DNA of 64,000 nt, from positions 124,001-188,000 of the forward strand of contig CAWKCY010000009.1 of the NCBI GenBank assembly GCA_963848195.1, written 5' to 3'. The notes under the pieces are model-generated. The model did no database searches, was not told the DNA's origin, and saw only the letters and a program-made list of their open reading frames with translations. This document shows, piece after piece, positions 19,479 to 30,274 of this stretch (position 1 is the stretch's first letter; each line of letters opens with the position of its first letter). Source of the stretch: CAVQBP01 sp963848195 (lineage in GTDB: Bacteria > Bacteroidota > Ignavibacteria > Ignavibacteriales > Ignavibacteriaceae). A program made the position numbers and the translations under genes.

Positions 19479-22276
19479 TAATTATAGGGATCTGTATAAA
19501 AAATTTTGTACCTTTTTTTAATTCACTACTAACTTGGATGGTTCCACCATGAAGTTCAACGGAGCGTTTTACAATTGCTAATCCTAGACCGGTTCCTTCG
19601 ATTGCATGACTATTCGAGATCCTATAAAATGGTTCAAATATTTTGACCAATTCGTTTCCTGCTATTCCTAAACCCTCATCAAAAAAACTGAACAAAATAA
19701 AATCATTCTCGATACTTATTTCTAGAGATATATTACCTCCATTAGGTGAATATTTAACCGCATTAGATAGAAGATTTAAAAATATATTTCTTAAAAGTTT
19801 TTCGTCCATAAAAAACATTTTTCTGGTAGTCTTATAATTAAATATTAGCCTATGTTTTTGAGAGCATAAGTCTTTAACTTCGGACAAAATATTCTCAGCA
19901 AACTTAAATAAATCCATTTCTGAAGGTATAAAAGTTAATTTACCTGTATCGGTTCTGCTCAATGTTAGAACATCATTTATCAATGTGGTCATATTTTTAA
20001 CTGCAGATTGTATATGCTCGATATAATTATTCATTTCATTTCCGCTTGAATCTTTACTGAGCATAGATATAAGATCTGTATACAAACGTATGGAGGTAAG
20101 GGGTGTTCGAAATTCATGAGATGCCGTAGATATAAAGCTTGTTTTTAATTCATTTAATTCTTTTTCCTTTTGAAAAGCTTTCTGAATTTTTTCCTCTGCA
20201 ATTTTTTGCTTTTCAAGTTCCCGTCTAAGCTGTTCTGTTCTTTCTTGTATAATTAATTCCAGATGATTTTTATAATCCTCAAGTTTCTGCTGCGCAAGTT
20301 CTTTTTCTGTATAATCAAATAGATATTTTCTTATTGTTTCAATTTCACCATTTTCATTATAATCCACAGCCGCATTTCCTATTATAAATTTAGTCTCTCC
20401 TATCATATTTTTCAGTCTAAACTCATAATTTCTTATTTCCCCCTCTTTTTTTAATAATTCCTCTATCCTTTTTCTATAGTCCGGATTTTCATATAAAGTC
20501 TTTATATTTATTTCTTTTTGCAGATTCAACGTCAGGCAATCCTATTAATTTTGCAAACGCATCATTACAATCAAGTATTTTTCCATCAATATTTGAAATA
20601 ATAATAGCTGTGAAATTTTTTTCAAAAACATGTCTGTATTTCTCTTCGGATTTTTTTAATTGTTTTTCAATTTTTTTTAACTCGTTTATATCTATTGCTG
20701 CCCCTCTAACCCCAACTATTTTACCATTATCGAAAATGGGTGCAGTATTAGTAAGTACATTGGTTTCGGTGCCATTCTTATGGCGGATTTTGTATTCGGT
20801 GCCGTTAAGAGACTCACCTTTTAATAATACTTTCTCAAGGTTTTCACCTGCAGATTCCATATTTGAAGGTATTATATAATCAAGCGGATTTATCTGCCCT
20901 GAAATTACCTCTTCGTCAGATATACCTGTAAATTCTTTTGCTTTTTTATTTAGAAATGTAATATTTCTTTTTCTGTCAAATTCATATACACTTACAGGAA
21001 GGAAGTCTACGGTTTCCCTGTATCTTTCTTCACTTTTTAATAATTCAATTTCAAAAAGTTTTTTTTCATTTATATCTCTACCAATCGCCACTATAGCCGA
21101 TACATTGCCAGTTTTATCCAGAATAGCTTTATTTGACCAAGCCAGCCAGCGTATTCCGAATTTCGTATATGCGCGCTGTTCTATATAACTTATATATGGA
21201 GGATTTAATGCAGCTTTAAGGGCGTTACGGGTAATAAGAATATCATCTGCATAAACAAACGGAAAGAATTTCTTACTTAAAAGTTCTTCCTCTGATTTGG
21301 CAAAAAACTGGCAATAGCTCGGACTTACATATAAAAATCTTCCTTTAGAATCAACCTTTATAATAAAATCAGTTTGATTCTCTACCAGAAGTTTATACAA
21401 CTCTTTACTTTCTTTTAATTCAGAGTAAATGCGGTTCCGTTCTGTAACATCTCTTGCAATTCCTATGAATGCATATGGCTTGCCATCCTTATGAAGCAAA
21501 GAAATATTCGATTCAATTTCAATAAATTCTCCATATTTGTTTTTTATTTTATAAATAGCAGTAGATTCAATGATGCCTCCCTTAAGCAATTCGGAGATTC
21601 GTCCGTTTAATTTTTTTAAATCATCATTGTCAATAAATAAATTCTTAATATTAAAGTTTTGAAGTTCTTCTTTTTTTAACCCAAGTCTTTTTTCAGCAGA
21701 CCCATTTAATTCAATAAAATTACCATCTAAGTCAGATATATAAATAAATTCACCAGACATATTATGAAGGGCTTTATATCTCTCTTCTATCTCGTATACT
21801 TTTTGATTTGCTTTTTTTTGTCTGGTAATATCTTCAATATAACCTATGGCATATAATGGTTTTCCGCTATTATCGCGGTTAAGAATTCCGGTTAACTTGC
21901 AGAATAAAATTGATTTATCCTTCTTTATAAACCTTTTTTCCATAGTATACGAATCAATTTCAGCATTTAGGAGAAGATTGAACTGCTGAACATCATTTTC
22001 GTAATCCTCCGGATGCGAAATATCCGAGATAGACAACGAAAGTAATTCTTCTTTAGAATATTCTAATAATTTACAGAGGGTTCTATTAATTTTGAGGAAT
22101 TTGAAATCAAGACTGATAACTGCAATTCCTAGGGGACCATTTTCTATAATAACATTATATATAAAATCCTTATTTTCCGGAGTTCCCGTATCTTCTTCTT
22201 TTTGCCTTAATCTTTCATTTTCTCTTTTTAATTCTTCAATTTCTTTCAGCAATTTCTTTATCGTATCAGAAGCCAT
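19468..22276 (-). CDS. Multi-PAS sensor histidine kinase (one frameshift)
   Basis: Two overlapping frames join into one protein of about 935 residues if one A is removed from the coding-strand AAAAA (plus-strand TTTTT at 20515-20519). The joined frame reads through a PAS domain as DVESAKEINIKTLYENPDYR. Soluble layout: short coiled coil (residues 5-30), five PAS domains ending at about residue 660, a coiled-coil linker, HisKA with SHEFRTPLTSIRLYTDLI, and HATPase with NLLSNAVKYSPNGG, FDEGLGI and GTGLGLAIVKR. No membrane segment is visible, so it senses an intracellular signal; no heme- or flavin-binding Cys or His signature is obvious. The start is taken at ATG 22274-22276. It pairs with the LytTR regulator. 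Confidence 0.9.
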
Positions 22277-22385
22277 CAAACATCATAACTTTTTAATTGA
22301 ACAAATAACATTAAAAATAAATTTATAAAATTAATAGATACTTATCAAAATATTATCTGAAAAACTTGTCATTGAAACAGGGATT

Positions 22386-22412
22386 CCCCTCTCCAATAAT
22401 TAAGGAGAGGGG
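22386..22412. terminator. GC-rich hairpin after chemoreceptor gene
   Basis: CCCCTCTCC (22386-22394) and GGAGAGGGG (22404-22412) form a 9-bp stem with a 9-base AT loop, followed by more G-rich sequence. It lies between the end of the chemoreceptor at 22456 and the start of the multi-PAS kinase, so it can serve as the receptor gene's terminator. Its unusual GC content for this window also suits a dispersed repeat. Confidence 0.55.
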
Positions 22413-22455
22413 AGGGAGGAAGGGTCAATATTGATATATAATAAATTGGTTATTC

Positions 22456-24375
22456 CTAAAATTTCATCAGCTTACCGTTTTCTTTAATTGAATAATATGT
22501 CTCTTCTTCATGCATATCGATTTTAAATCTCCCGATTAAATTATGCAGATTTTCAGTCAGCCGGTTTAAATCTTCAGCTGTTTTTGCTACTTGCTGTGTA
22601 CCTGCGGCGCTTTCCTGGATTACGCTTGAAATTGAATCAATATTTTTACTGATTTGTTCTGCTGTGACTGACTGCTCTTCACTAGCACTGGCAACCAGAT
22701 TTATGTCGTCAATAACTTTTAATGATGCATCAATTATTCCTTTTAATGATTCGCCTGATTTTCCGGATAATTCAATCCCATTTCTCACTTCTTTTTTTCC
22801 TTCTTCCATTGAAATAACTGCATCATTTGTATCCTTCTGAATATTCATTATCATCTCAGAAATTTCTTTTGTAGCCTTTGTAGTTCTCTCCGCCAATTTT
22901 CTTACTTCATCAGCTACCACAGCAAAACCTCTTCCATGTTCTCCGGCTCTAGCAGCTTCTATTGCTGCATTTAAGGCTAATAAATTAGTTTGATCTGCTA
23001 TATCATCAATAACCTGTATAATTTCTCCGATTTGTTTACTTCTATTACCCAGCTGTTTAACAGTGTCCGATGCTTTTATTACAACATCAGCGATTTTTTT
23101 GATCCCTTCTATTGTATCACCTACAACTTTATTCCCATCTTTGGCAATAGTGCCGGCTTTCTTTGCATTATCCGCTGCCGCAGCTGCATTCTTTGTTGTT
23201 TCGAGAATTGTTTTAGTCATTTCTTCTACTGCAGAGGCAATTTCAGTAGTTTGGCTTGACTGCTCCTGTGCACCAGATGCCATCTGTTCTGTGCTGGAAG
23301 AGATTTCTGTACTTGCACTTGCAGTCGCGTCAGCTGCATCATTTACTTGTTTAATTAAAGAATTAATGTTTAATACCGATTTATTAAACCCATCATAAAG
23401 TTTTTTGATTTCATCATCCTTCTCCGAATGAAGATTAACTGTTAAATCACCTTCTGAAAATTTGCTTATTTCTTCAAGCATAATATCAACACTTTTATTA
23501 AGGTAATTTTTCTGTTCCTCAGATTCTTTAATAGCGTCTTCAACCTTTCTTTCAACGCTTGCTTTTTCATTATTTAAATCCTCTATTCCTTTTTTAATAT
23601 TCTGAACCATATCTATGATAGAATTGCTCAAATCTCCTATTTCATCATTATAATAAGTATTTATAACCGTATTCAAATTACCTTTTGATATCTCTCCGGC
23701 TTTTTCAGATAATTCTTTTATTGGTTTGCCTAGAATACGTGCAATTAAAATTGCAAGACCAATCCCTAACAAAAGTGCGGTGATAATTACAGCGATTAAA
23801 GTATAAGTTGCACTGGAGGCAGTTTTTTCCGAACTTTCATTTAATTGAATCGCAACATCATTTTGAATTTGAAGCAATGCTTCAGCATTGTTTAATGCTG
23901 TCGCAAATTTTTCTTTGGCATTACCAAAAATCAATACCTTTGCCTCATCTTTTTTATTTCCGGAACTTAATTTTATAACTTCCAGACGCAAACTATAATA
24001 TTCTGATAAACTTTTTTGAAAGTCGGCAAGTTTCTTAATCTCTTGATCAACAAGGTAAGTTTTAGAATACCTATCTAAGTTTTCTTTTATTGTACTATCA
24101 CAAATTGCAATTTTATTCTCATAATTTTTCATCTCTTCTTCGTTCTGACTTATATAATGATCCACTATATAGATACGCATACTATACATTGATCTAACTA
24201 TATTTGATATCTCCATTGTTGGAACAAGCCGATCATTATACATTGATTCCATGCTCGGAATAATTTTGTGCATGCCATAATAGCCTGTTGCTCCAACTAT
24301 TATTGTTAAAATCAAAACAACACTGAACGAGAGTAATAATTTTGATTTAATTTTTAGATCATATAACCATTTCAT
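22456..24375 (-). CDS. Methyl-accepting chemotaxis protein
   Basis: 639-residue transmembrane chemoreceptor. TM1 at about residues 12-32, a helical-bundle extracytoplasmic sensor, TM2 at about 188-212, a HAMP domain, then a second HAMP-like segment (EEISKFSEGDLTVNLHSEKD), and the signalling coil with the tip DDIADQTNLLALNAAIEAAR. Unlike the other two classical receptors here it has a short C-terminal tail (ENGKLMKF) that does not fit the CheR-docking pentapeptide, so it may depend on other receptors for methylation. It stands alone on the minus strand, upstream of the kinase-regulator block and behind its own hairpin. Confidence 0.95.
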   Translation of the reverse strand: MKWLYDLKIKSKLLLSFSVVLILTIIVGATGYYGMHKIIPSMESMYNDRLVPTMEISNIVRSMYSMRIYIVDHYISQNEEEMKNYENKIAICDSTIKENLDRYSKTYLVDQEIKKLADFQKSLSEYYSLRLEVIKLSSGNKKDEAKVLIFGNAKEKFATALNNAEALLQIQNDVAIQLNESSEKTASSATYTLIAVIITALLLGIGLAILIARILGKPIKELSEKAGEISKGNLNTVINTYYNDEIGDLSNSIIDMVQNIKKGIEDLNNEKASVERKVEDAIKESEEQKNYLNKSVDIMLEEISKFSEGDLTVNLHSEKDDEIKKLYDGFNKSVLNINSLIKQVNDAADATASASTEISSSTEQMASGAQEQSSQTTEIASAVEEMTKTILETTKNAAAAADNAKKAGTIAKDGNKVVGDTIEGIKKIADVVIKASDTVKQLGNRSKQIGEIIQVIDDIADQTNLLALNAAIEAARAGEHGRGFAVVADEVRKLAERTTKATKEISEMIMNIQKDTNDAVISMEEGKKEVRNGIELSGKSGESLKGIIDASLKVIDDINLVASASEEQSVTAEQISKNIDSISSVIQESAAGTQQVAKTAEDLNRLTENLHNLIGRFKIDMHEEETYYSIKENGKLMKF

Positions 24376-24532
24376 AAATTCCCTTTCTATTTTGATTATT
24401 TTTATTGTTTCCTAATAACATATTCGATCAAAAAAGAATGTTTAACATTAAATTGCTGTAAAAGGTTTGTAGTGAGAATAAGCGTTACTATTTTAAAGTG
24501 AATGACAATATTCTAAGGATGAGAATAGCTGT

Positions 24533-25417
24533 CTATAAAGTCATACCTTTTAATTGGGGAAAAGCCGTTAGAGTTGTTTTAGGTATTTCTATTAACTTGT
24601 TCTCTAAATAATTAATAAATTGAAAAGCATTCGCAACAGCCTGACCTTTAGGATGGTTATTAAAAATAATATATATATGTTCGGCTGTATTTAGTTTAGA
24701 TTCAATAGACAGTTCAAATTCCTTCAATTCTCCGGGTAAATAAAGATAATCATACCTGTTATTCTGCTCTTCATAGCTCTGCTTTTTACCAAAGTTATAT
24801 ATTGATTTCTGCCATGCTTCTTTATTTCTGCCATGAAATCGAATATAAGCTTTACTATTTGTAAGGATAGGTCTAAAAGGTAAAGCATTACCTAATTGAG
24901 GCTGATCAACTGCCACATAACTGATATTTAATTGTTTGAAGATTTCATATGCTTTTTCATTCATCCATGATTGATGCCGTACTTCGATAAAGCAGTTGAA
25001 CTTTTCGAAGTTTTCTTTAAGACGTGATATATAATTTATGTTGTTTTGGTTACATGAAAATGAATATGGGAATTGAATCAGTAATCCACCGAGACGTTCT
25101 GCTTTGGTGAGCAGTTCAAGGATAAAGCAAACAGCATTTATTTTTTGCTGGTCATATTTCCGGTTATGTGTAAAGTCCTGATGTAGCTTTATTGAAAACC
25201 GGAAATCTTCAACACCGGATACTTTTTCAATCCAGCCATGGACTATTCGGGGATTAATATAAGCATAGTAAGTGGAGTTAACTTCAACGAAATTGAAATA
25301 ATGGGAATAAAATTGCAGCCAATCAAATTGAGCTGTCTGCGATTTGGGATAAAAGCTCGGTACCCAATCTTTATAGGACCAGCCGGCAGTGCCAATAAAA
25401 TATCTTGCTGAGCCCAT
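24533..25417 (-). CDS. DUF72 family protein (YecE-like)
   Basis: 294-residue soluble protein with the DUF72 TIM-barrel signature: FIGTAGWSYKDWVPSFYP at the N-terminus, HYFNFVEVNSTYYAY, FIEVRHQSWM and AYIRFHGRN, with the late IFNNHPKGQAVANAF. The biochemical role of the family is not established. It is divergent from the TlpA-like gene, with about 175 bp between the starts. Length is typical. Confidence 0.9.
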   Translation of the reverse strand: MGSARYFIGTAGWSYKDWVPSFYPKSQTAQFDWLQFYSHYFNFVEVNSTYYAYINPRIVHGWIEKVSGVEDFRFSIKLHQDFTHNRKYDQQKINAVCFILELLTKAERLGGLLIQFPYSFSCNQNNINYISRLKENFEKFNCFIEVRHQSWMNEKAYEIFKQLNISYVAVDQPQLGNALPFRPILTNSKAYIRFHGRNKEAWQKSIYNFGKKQSYEEQNNRYDYLYLPGELKEFELSIESKLNTAEHIYIIFNNHPKGQAVANAFQFINYLENKLIEIPKTTLTAFPQLKGMTL

Positions 25418-25592
25418 ATTTTTTTTACATAATATATAGTGAACAATTGTGCACTATATATATAATAAATTATAATAAAATTCAAGCATGTCGGACCATA
25501 TTAAAGATTTAGATTCTAAAATATAATACTTACCAACCTAAAACAGTTTCCCGGAGTCAAAGTTAAAAACATACTTTAATATGGAGTACTAT

Positions 25593-26177
25593 ATGACTTT
25601 CCGGAGAATTTTGCTTCTGATGATAATAATCATCTCATCTTTTTTATCTGCCCAGAATAACCATCTGCATATCGGACAAAAACCGCCTAATATAACATTC
25701 ACTGATCTTAATTCGCAAAAACAAATTGAATATAACTATAATAAAATGAAAGGCTATGTATATTTAATTGATTTCTGGGCAACCTGGTGTGCACCGTGCA
25801 TCGAAACAATACCGCATATTGATTCACTAATTGAAGAGTTTAAAGGTAAAAATGTAAAAGTAGTCTCTATTACCTATGAAACAGAAGATTTAGTGAAGAG
25901 ATTTTTACAAGAACATGAATTAAAGAGCGAGATCGGAATAGATACCGGTTTTACAATGTTTAAAAGATACAACGCATGGGCTATTCCCAATATCGTGATG
26001 ATCAATTCAAAAGGAATAATTGCGGGGAGAATTCATCCGTCAAGATTAACCGGAGAGATAATAGAAAAACTTATAAAAGGCGAAATACCATCTGTTGATA
26101 ATACTCCGGAGGATTTATTTGATCCTAAACAAGCAGAGCAATATTTTCGTTCATATCAGGAAGAGAAGAAAAACTAG
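25593..26177 (+). CDS. TlpA/ResA-like thioredoxin, exported thiol-disulfide oxidoreductase
   Basis: About 194 residues. An N-terminal signal peptide or anchor (IILLMIIIISSFLSAQ-like stretch) is followed by an AhpC/TSA-type thioredoxin fold with the active site WATWCAPC, and the cis-Pro region AIPNIVMI. It should act in the periplasm on cysteine disulfides. The start was moved to the ATG at 25593: the codons of the upstream ATG (25581) contain a GGAG sequence at ideal distance from 25593, so the upstream ATG is probably part of the ribosome binding site. It converges on the SpoIIE phosphatase gene with a 36-bp gap. Confidence 0.9.
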   Translation: MTFRRILLLMIIIISSFLSAQNNHLHIGQKPPNITFTDLNSQKQIEYNYNKMKGYVYLIDFWATWCAPCIETIPHIDSLIEEFKGKNVKVVSITYETEDLVKRFLQEHELKSEIGIDTGFTMFKRYNAWAIPNIVMINSKGIIAGRIHPSRLTGEIIEKLIKGEIPSVDNTPEDLFDPKQAEQYFRSYQEEKKN

Positions 26178-26213
26178 AAGCGTTAAACTGTACATTCTTT
26201 CTGCTAAGAGTTC

Positions 26214-28166
26214 CTACTTTATTTTAATAACCAGGAAAGTAATATCATCCATTTGTTGATAACCATCGAGCCAGCAGTCAGCTAAATTAAATAAATCATT
26301 AATAATTTCTTCAGAGTTTTTTCCTGCTGAATTTAAGAAATTATCCTTCACATTATTATATTCAATCATTTCTCTATCTGAATTGAACAATTCAACAAAA
26401 CCGTCCGTTAAAAGAAGTATAGTATCACCATGATAAACTTTAAATGACTTTTGCTGGTATGGGAAATCATAGAATGCTCCCAGAGGCATGCCTTTAAGTA
26501 TGATCTCTTCGATTGAATTACTGTTCTTTCTAAATATTAAAAAAGGAGGCATCCCGGCAGCAGAGGCAGTGATTTTATAATCCCGGATTTTAATTACAGT
26601 CAGCCCCATATAGAGATTCCCAAGGTTCATTTTTTTAATTGTTTTTGTGCAGTGGTTGAAGAAATCAGGAATAAAGAAAGTATGTGCCATTGCATCAAAC
26701 AAGCTCTTAATAAGAGCTACCATTATTCCTGCTTTAATTCCATGTCCGGTGGCATCACCAATAACAAAGGTTATAGTTCCGTCGCTGGATAAATGATAAT
26801 CATAGTAATCACCCCCAACTTCTGCAGCCGTTCTCATTTTAGCAGAAACTTCAACTTGTGAAAGTTCGGGAAATGACTTTGGTAAAATAGATAATTGAAG
26901 CTTTCGGGCATCTTCAAGGTCAAGCGATTTCCTTTTATTTTCTGCTTCAAGGAATTTTCTTTCAACTTCCTGTTCCTTATTCTGCTTTTCCTGTTGAATT
27001 ATTTTAAGATTTGAACGCGCAAAGCTTTTTGAAAGGAATACCGACATACAAATAAACAAACCTATTGTACCAAAGGGATAGCCGTTATCGAGATTACCCA
27101 CACTTTTGATAAGATTAAAATCCAAAAGCCAATCATATAAGGAGAATAAAAATAGGATTGAAAAACCGGCAGCAATAATCTTAACCCCTTCTATTTTTTG
27201 TTTTGACGCTTTCATTATGATTCTTGAACATTCAATAAAAACGATTATAAGTCCTAACTGAAGAAATAGAAAATTTTGTACCGGTTTGAGTATTGCCATT
27301 GTCAGAGCAAATAAAAAATAGGATGTAATAATCAGAAAAGGTATTTGTATTTTCTGTTTTAATATAGAATGCAGCGAAAGGAGTATAAATATAATACTTA
27401 AAGACATTAAAAATCTATGTATTCGTAAATTAATAAGTAATTGGGTTGTACTTACCGAAAGATTAGATTGATAATCAAAGAAAATACTTGCGGAATAAAT
27501 GAAAAGAAAAACGGAATAAATAAGATTTTCTTTAAATTGCCGATTGAAAAGGAATAAAATGAAATGAAGTATTCCGAAAGCTATAGTCAACGCAGTGAAA
27601 AACATCTGTTGATTTGAATAACCTCTCAATTCTTTTATATCGGATTGTAAAACTTTTTCTATATTTCCGAAACCGAATTCAAAACCCGGATTAAAGCCGG
27701 CATTTTTGTAATACCCTGTATTTTTATTTATATATTTAATTGCAATAACATGATTCGGTATCGGGGGAAAAGTTATGGTTTTTGGACTTTCCAAATCGGA
27801 AACATCCGCAGCATATCTCCCATCGAGAAATATCTCTTGCTTTCCGGCAGACCGGATAAAGAGGAAAACAGATTTATTATAAAGTGAAGTATCTATTGTA
27901 AAATGAAATCTAAACCAGCCTTTCCCACTCCAATTATTTAATAAATTGTCATTGAATAAAGTACTTCCTTCCACCCAGCTGCTGTCATTAAATTCCAGCG
28001 TTTGATAACCAGGAGCATCATCCTGGCTGTATTTCCATCCTGCAGTAATATATATCGAAATGTTTTTCTCCAGCTCATGAGAAGAAAGGTAAAATCTGCT
28101 TCCTTTCCCTACTATTTGAGAAACAGAAATTAAATAAAAAATGATTAAAAGATATATTCTATTCAT
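26214..28166 (-). CDS. 7TM-DISM receptor with SpoIIE-type PP2C phosphatase
   Basis: 650 residues. A signal peptide (1-21) leads into an extracytoplasmic beta-rich sensor (to about 185), then seven hydrophobic segments of the 7TMR-DISM type (about 190-385), a coiled coil with KQNKEQEVERKFLEAEN, and a SpoIIE PP2C domain. Metal-binding acidic motifs of the phosphatase are visible: AAEVGGDYYDY, FVIGDATGHGIKAG, LLLTDGFVELF and the late QMDDITFLVIK. By family it senses an external ligand and dephosphorylates a cytoplasmic anti-anti-sigma (STAS) protein. No such partner is adjacent, although two STAS-type proteins are encoded elsewhere in the window. Confidence 0.93.
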   Translation of the reverse strand: MNRIYLLIIFYLISVSQIVGKGSRFYLSSHELEKNISIYITAGWKYSQDDAPGYQTLEFNDSSWVEGSTLFNDNLLNNWSGKGWFRFHFTIDTSLYNKSVFLFIRSAGKQEIFLDGRYAADVSDLESPKTITFPPIPNHVIAIKYINKNTGYYKNAGFNPGFEFGFGNIEKVLQSDIKELRGYSNQQMFFTALTIAFGILHFILFLFNRQFKENLIYSVFLFIYSASIFFDYQSNLSVSTTQLLINLRIHRFLMSLSIIFILLSLHSILKQKIQIPFLIITSYFLFALTMAILKPVQNFLFLQLGLIIVFIECSRIIMKASKQKIEGVKIIAAGFSILFLFSLYDWLLDFNLIKSVGNLDNGYPFGTIGLFICMSVFLSKSFARSNLKIIQQEKQNKEQEVERKFLEAENKRKSLDLEDARKLQLSILPKSFPELSQVEVSAKMRTAAEVGGDYYDYHLSSDGTITFVIGDATGHGIKAGIMVALIKSLFDAMAHTFFIPDFFNHCTKTIKKMNLGNLYMGLTVIKIRDYKITASAAGMPPFLIFRKNSNSIEEIILKGMPLGAFYDFPYQQKSFKVYHGDTILLLTDGFVELFNSDREMIEYNNVKDNFLNSAGKNSEEIINDLFNLADCWLDGYQQMDDITFLVIKIK

Positions 28167-28501
28167 AAAAAAAGTTTAATTATTAAAGATATATAAACAT
28201 TTTTGTTTCTTCAATTTTAATTTCAATTCATTTCACAAAATTGTAAGTACAAAATATTTATTTCGTGGTTTTTCAAAAAGTAACATTGTCATTCTGAGCG
28301 CTAACGAACTGTCCCTTTGGGAAGAATCTCATATTCAAATAATAATCCAGTCCTCCCTGCGTGATTAAGAATTAACTCATGATTTTGATTTCAAGAACGT
28401 TTTGGACAACACTGTTTTTGTGTTAATAATCATTTCATTTGATTTAATTTTAAGAGAAATTATTATTAAGAAAATATTGCAACGAAATGGAGAAATGATC
28501 A
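28167..28501. other. Intergenic region with a dispersed-type repeat
   Basis: No gene is supported here. An apparent ORF from 28402 is a shadow that overlaps the next gene in another frame. At 28286-28332 the sequence begins GTCATTCTGAGCG and ends GAAGAATCTCAT, a pattern I know as a frequent interspersed repeat in Bacteroidota-like genomes. The rest is AT-rich and should hold the promoters of the divergent genes on either side. Confidence 0.6.
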
Positions 28502-29141
28502 ATGGCAGAGATAAAAATACAAAAGAAGAGAAATCCGGTATGGCTCTGGATTATAGCTATAATATTGATTGGGATAATAATATGGATATTATTCAGCTAT
28601 GCTAATTTTACAAAAAAGGGGGGTGAATTATCAATCTTTACAGATTCAACTCAAAAACAGCAGGAAGCAGTGCTTGATTCAAATATTGTGAGTGAAATAA
28701 ATAATTTCGATTTATTTGTGAATAATTCCGCTAAAGAAAATAATTTAATTGATTATACGAAAGAAGGTTTGCATAAACTCTCTGTGGTTTTAAACACAAT
28801 GATAAATCAAAACGATACACTTCAAGTGAGCCTAAAAGATCAGCAAGATACTTTAAGAAAAGATATTTGACAATATCGATTCTTATTCAGATAAATCTAA
28901 GAATAGTATGGATATTAAAAATGCATTTCTTTCCATTACCGGATTAATGCAGTCAATTCAGAACAAGAAATATGATTCATTAGATACCCGTGTATCTGAA
29001 GTTAAATTTACTGCTCAATCCATAGATGCAATGCAGCCCATACAAACTCAGGAGATCAAAATAAAGGAGTTTTTTAAAAGATCGGATATAGTGCTTAAAC
29101 TGATGGAGCCAAAAAATGTAACAGTTGATGCTATTAAATGA
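28502..29141 (+). CDS. Single-pass membrane protein, unknown (one frameshift)
   Basis: Two consecutive frames join if one base is removed from AAAA (28858-28861) or TTT (28866-28868). The intervening codons then read DNIDSYSDKSKNSMDIK without a stop, giving about 212 residues. The protein has a basic N-terminus, one membrane segment (about residues 12-33, VWLWIIAIILIGIIIWIL) and a long helical, Asn/Asp/Gln-rich extracytoplasmic part. I do not recognise the family. It ends 13 bp before the PRC-barrel gene and is surely co-transcribed with it. The N-terminal ATG is followed by a normal positive-inside pattern. Confidence 0.65.
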
Positions 29142-29154
29142 TTTAGGAGGTAAT

Positions 29155-30069
29155 ATGGAAAAGAATGAATTAAATGAGAAGGGACTTTATAAGTTAAAAG
29201 ATCTTAAGAATTATGAAGTAGCGAAGTCTGATCCTGATGTAAGAGACTGGAATGTTTATAGCAGTGATAATAAACTAATTGGGACCGTTGAGGAATTGAT
29301 AGTAGATCCGGAAATAATGAAAGTACGTTACCTTAATATATTGTTGAATGAAGACATAAGCAGGGAAAGTGATAATAGATTTATGCTTATTCCTATTGGT
29401 GCTGCTGAACTTGATGAAAGGAAAGAAGCTGTGTATATAACCAATATCGAAACAGTAACACTATTGAAGATTCCAGGTTACAGCGGGAAAACTATCACAA
29501 GAGATTATGAAGAAAATGTCAGAAAAATTATTAAACCTGATGAAATAATACCTGAAATTGATACTGATTTTTATAATAATGATCTTTTTAGTGAAGAAAG
29601 ATTTTATGGCTCAAGAAGAACCAGATTATATAAATTGAATGAAGTTGATACTCATACCGTGTTAGGAAATAGACCCGATGTTCGCGGCTGGAATGTTATA
29701 ACTTCAGATGGAATTGAAATTGGCTGGGTAGATGAATTGCTTGTTGATCAGGACAATAAAGTCCGGTATCTCGATATCCGGATTAAGGAAGGAGCTGTTT
29801 TTAATGAAAGCAGTTATATCCTTATCCCGATTGGTTTAGCTTCACTCGGTGTTAATAAGGATATCGTGGTTCTTAATATGAAGAGTACTGATTTTACAAA
29901 TTATCCTACTTTTAACGGTGAAATCGTTACACGCGGTTATGAGGCTTCAATCTTCGAAACCTTCAAAAGAGCAAATGATTTTCCGCAAACCGGTGATGAA
30001 CTCCATTTTTATGAGCATAAGCATTATAATGATGATAAATTTTTTTCCGGAGAAAAAAGCAGCGAATAA
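29155..30069 (+). CDS. Tandem PRC-barrel domain protein
   Basis: 304 residues from ATG 29155, chosen because a perfect AGGAGG lies at 29145-29150. Longer in-frame starts read through that site. Two PRC-barrel-like repeats are visible: DVRDWNVYSSDNKLIGTVEE with VRYLNILL and MLIPIGAA, and DVRGWNVITSDGIEIGWVDE with VRYLDIRI and ILIPIGLA. A linker of about 60 residues joins them. PRC-barrel proteins of this kind are small beta-barrel adaptor domains found in RNA metabolism, photosynthesis and stress proteins, and here no partner domain is attached. The strong ribosome binding site suggests high expression. Forms an operon with the membrane protein upstream. Confidence 0.88.
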   Translation: MEKNELNEKGLYKLKDLKNYEVAKSDPDVRDWNVYSSDNKLIGTVEELIVDPEIMKVRYLNILLNEDISRESDNRFMLIPIGAAELDERKEAVYITNIETVTLLKIPGYSGKTITRDYEENVRKIIKPDEIIPEIDTDFYNNDLFSEERFYGSRRTRLYKLNEVDTHTVLGNRPDVRGWNVITSDGIEIGWVDELLVDQDNKVRYLDIRIKEGAVFNESSYILIPIGLASLGVNKDIVVLNMKSTDFTNYPTFNGEIVTRGYEASIFETFKRANDFPQTGDELHFYEHKHYNDDKFFSGEKSSE

Positions 30070-30274
30070 TTAAAATTTTATTATAAAATGTTACATTACA
30101 TAAAGATTTTGTTACAGAACTGGTAGAATGATCCCCTATAATTTCTAATATTAATAGTGAGACAAATTCCGGATATTTGTTGTAAAACTTATATTTTTAT
30201 CAAAAGAAATTTTAGCTGTTAAAATATAAATAAAACATTCGATAATAGAATTGGAAAAGATAAAAGTAAACATA

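Noticed and set aside
28402..28605. 67-residue ORF before the membrane protein
   Set aside because: It overlaps the membrane protein in another frame and has an AT-driven composition.
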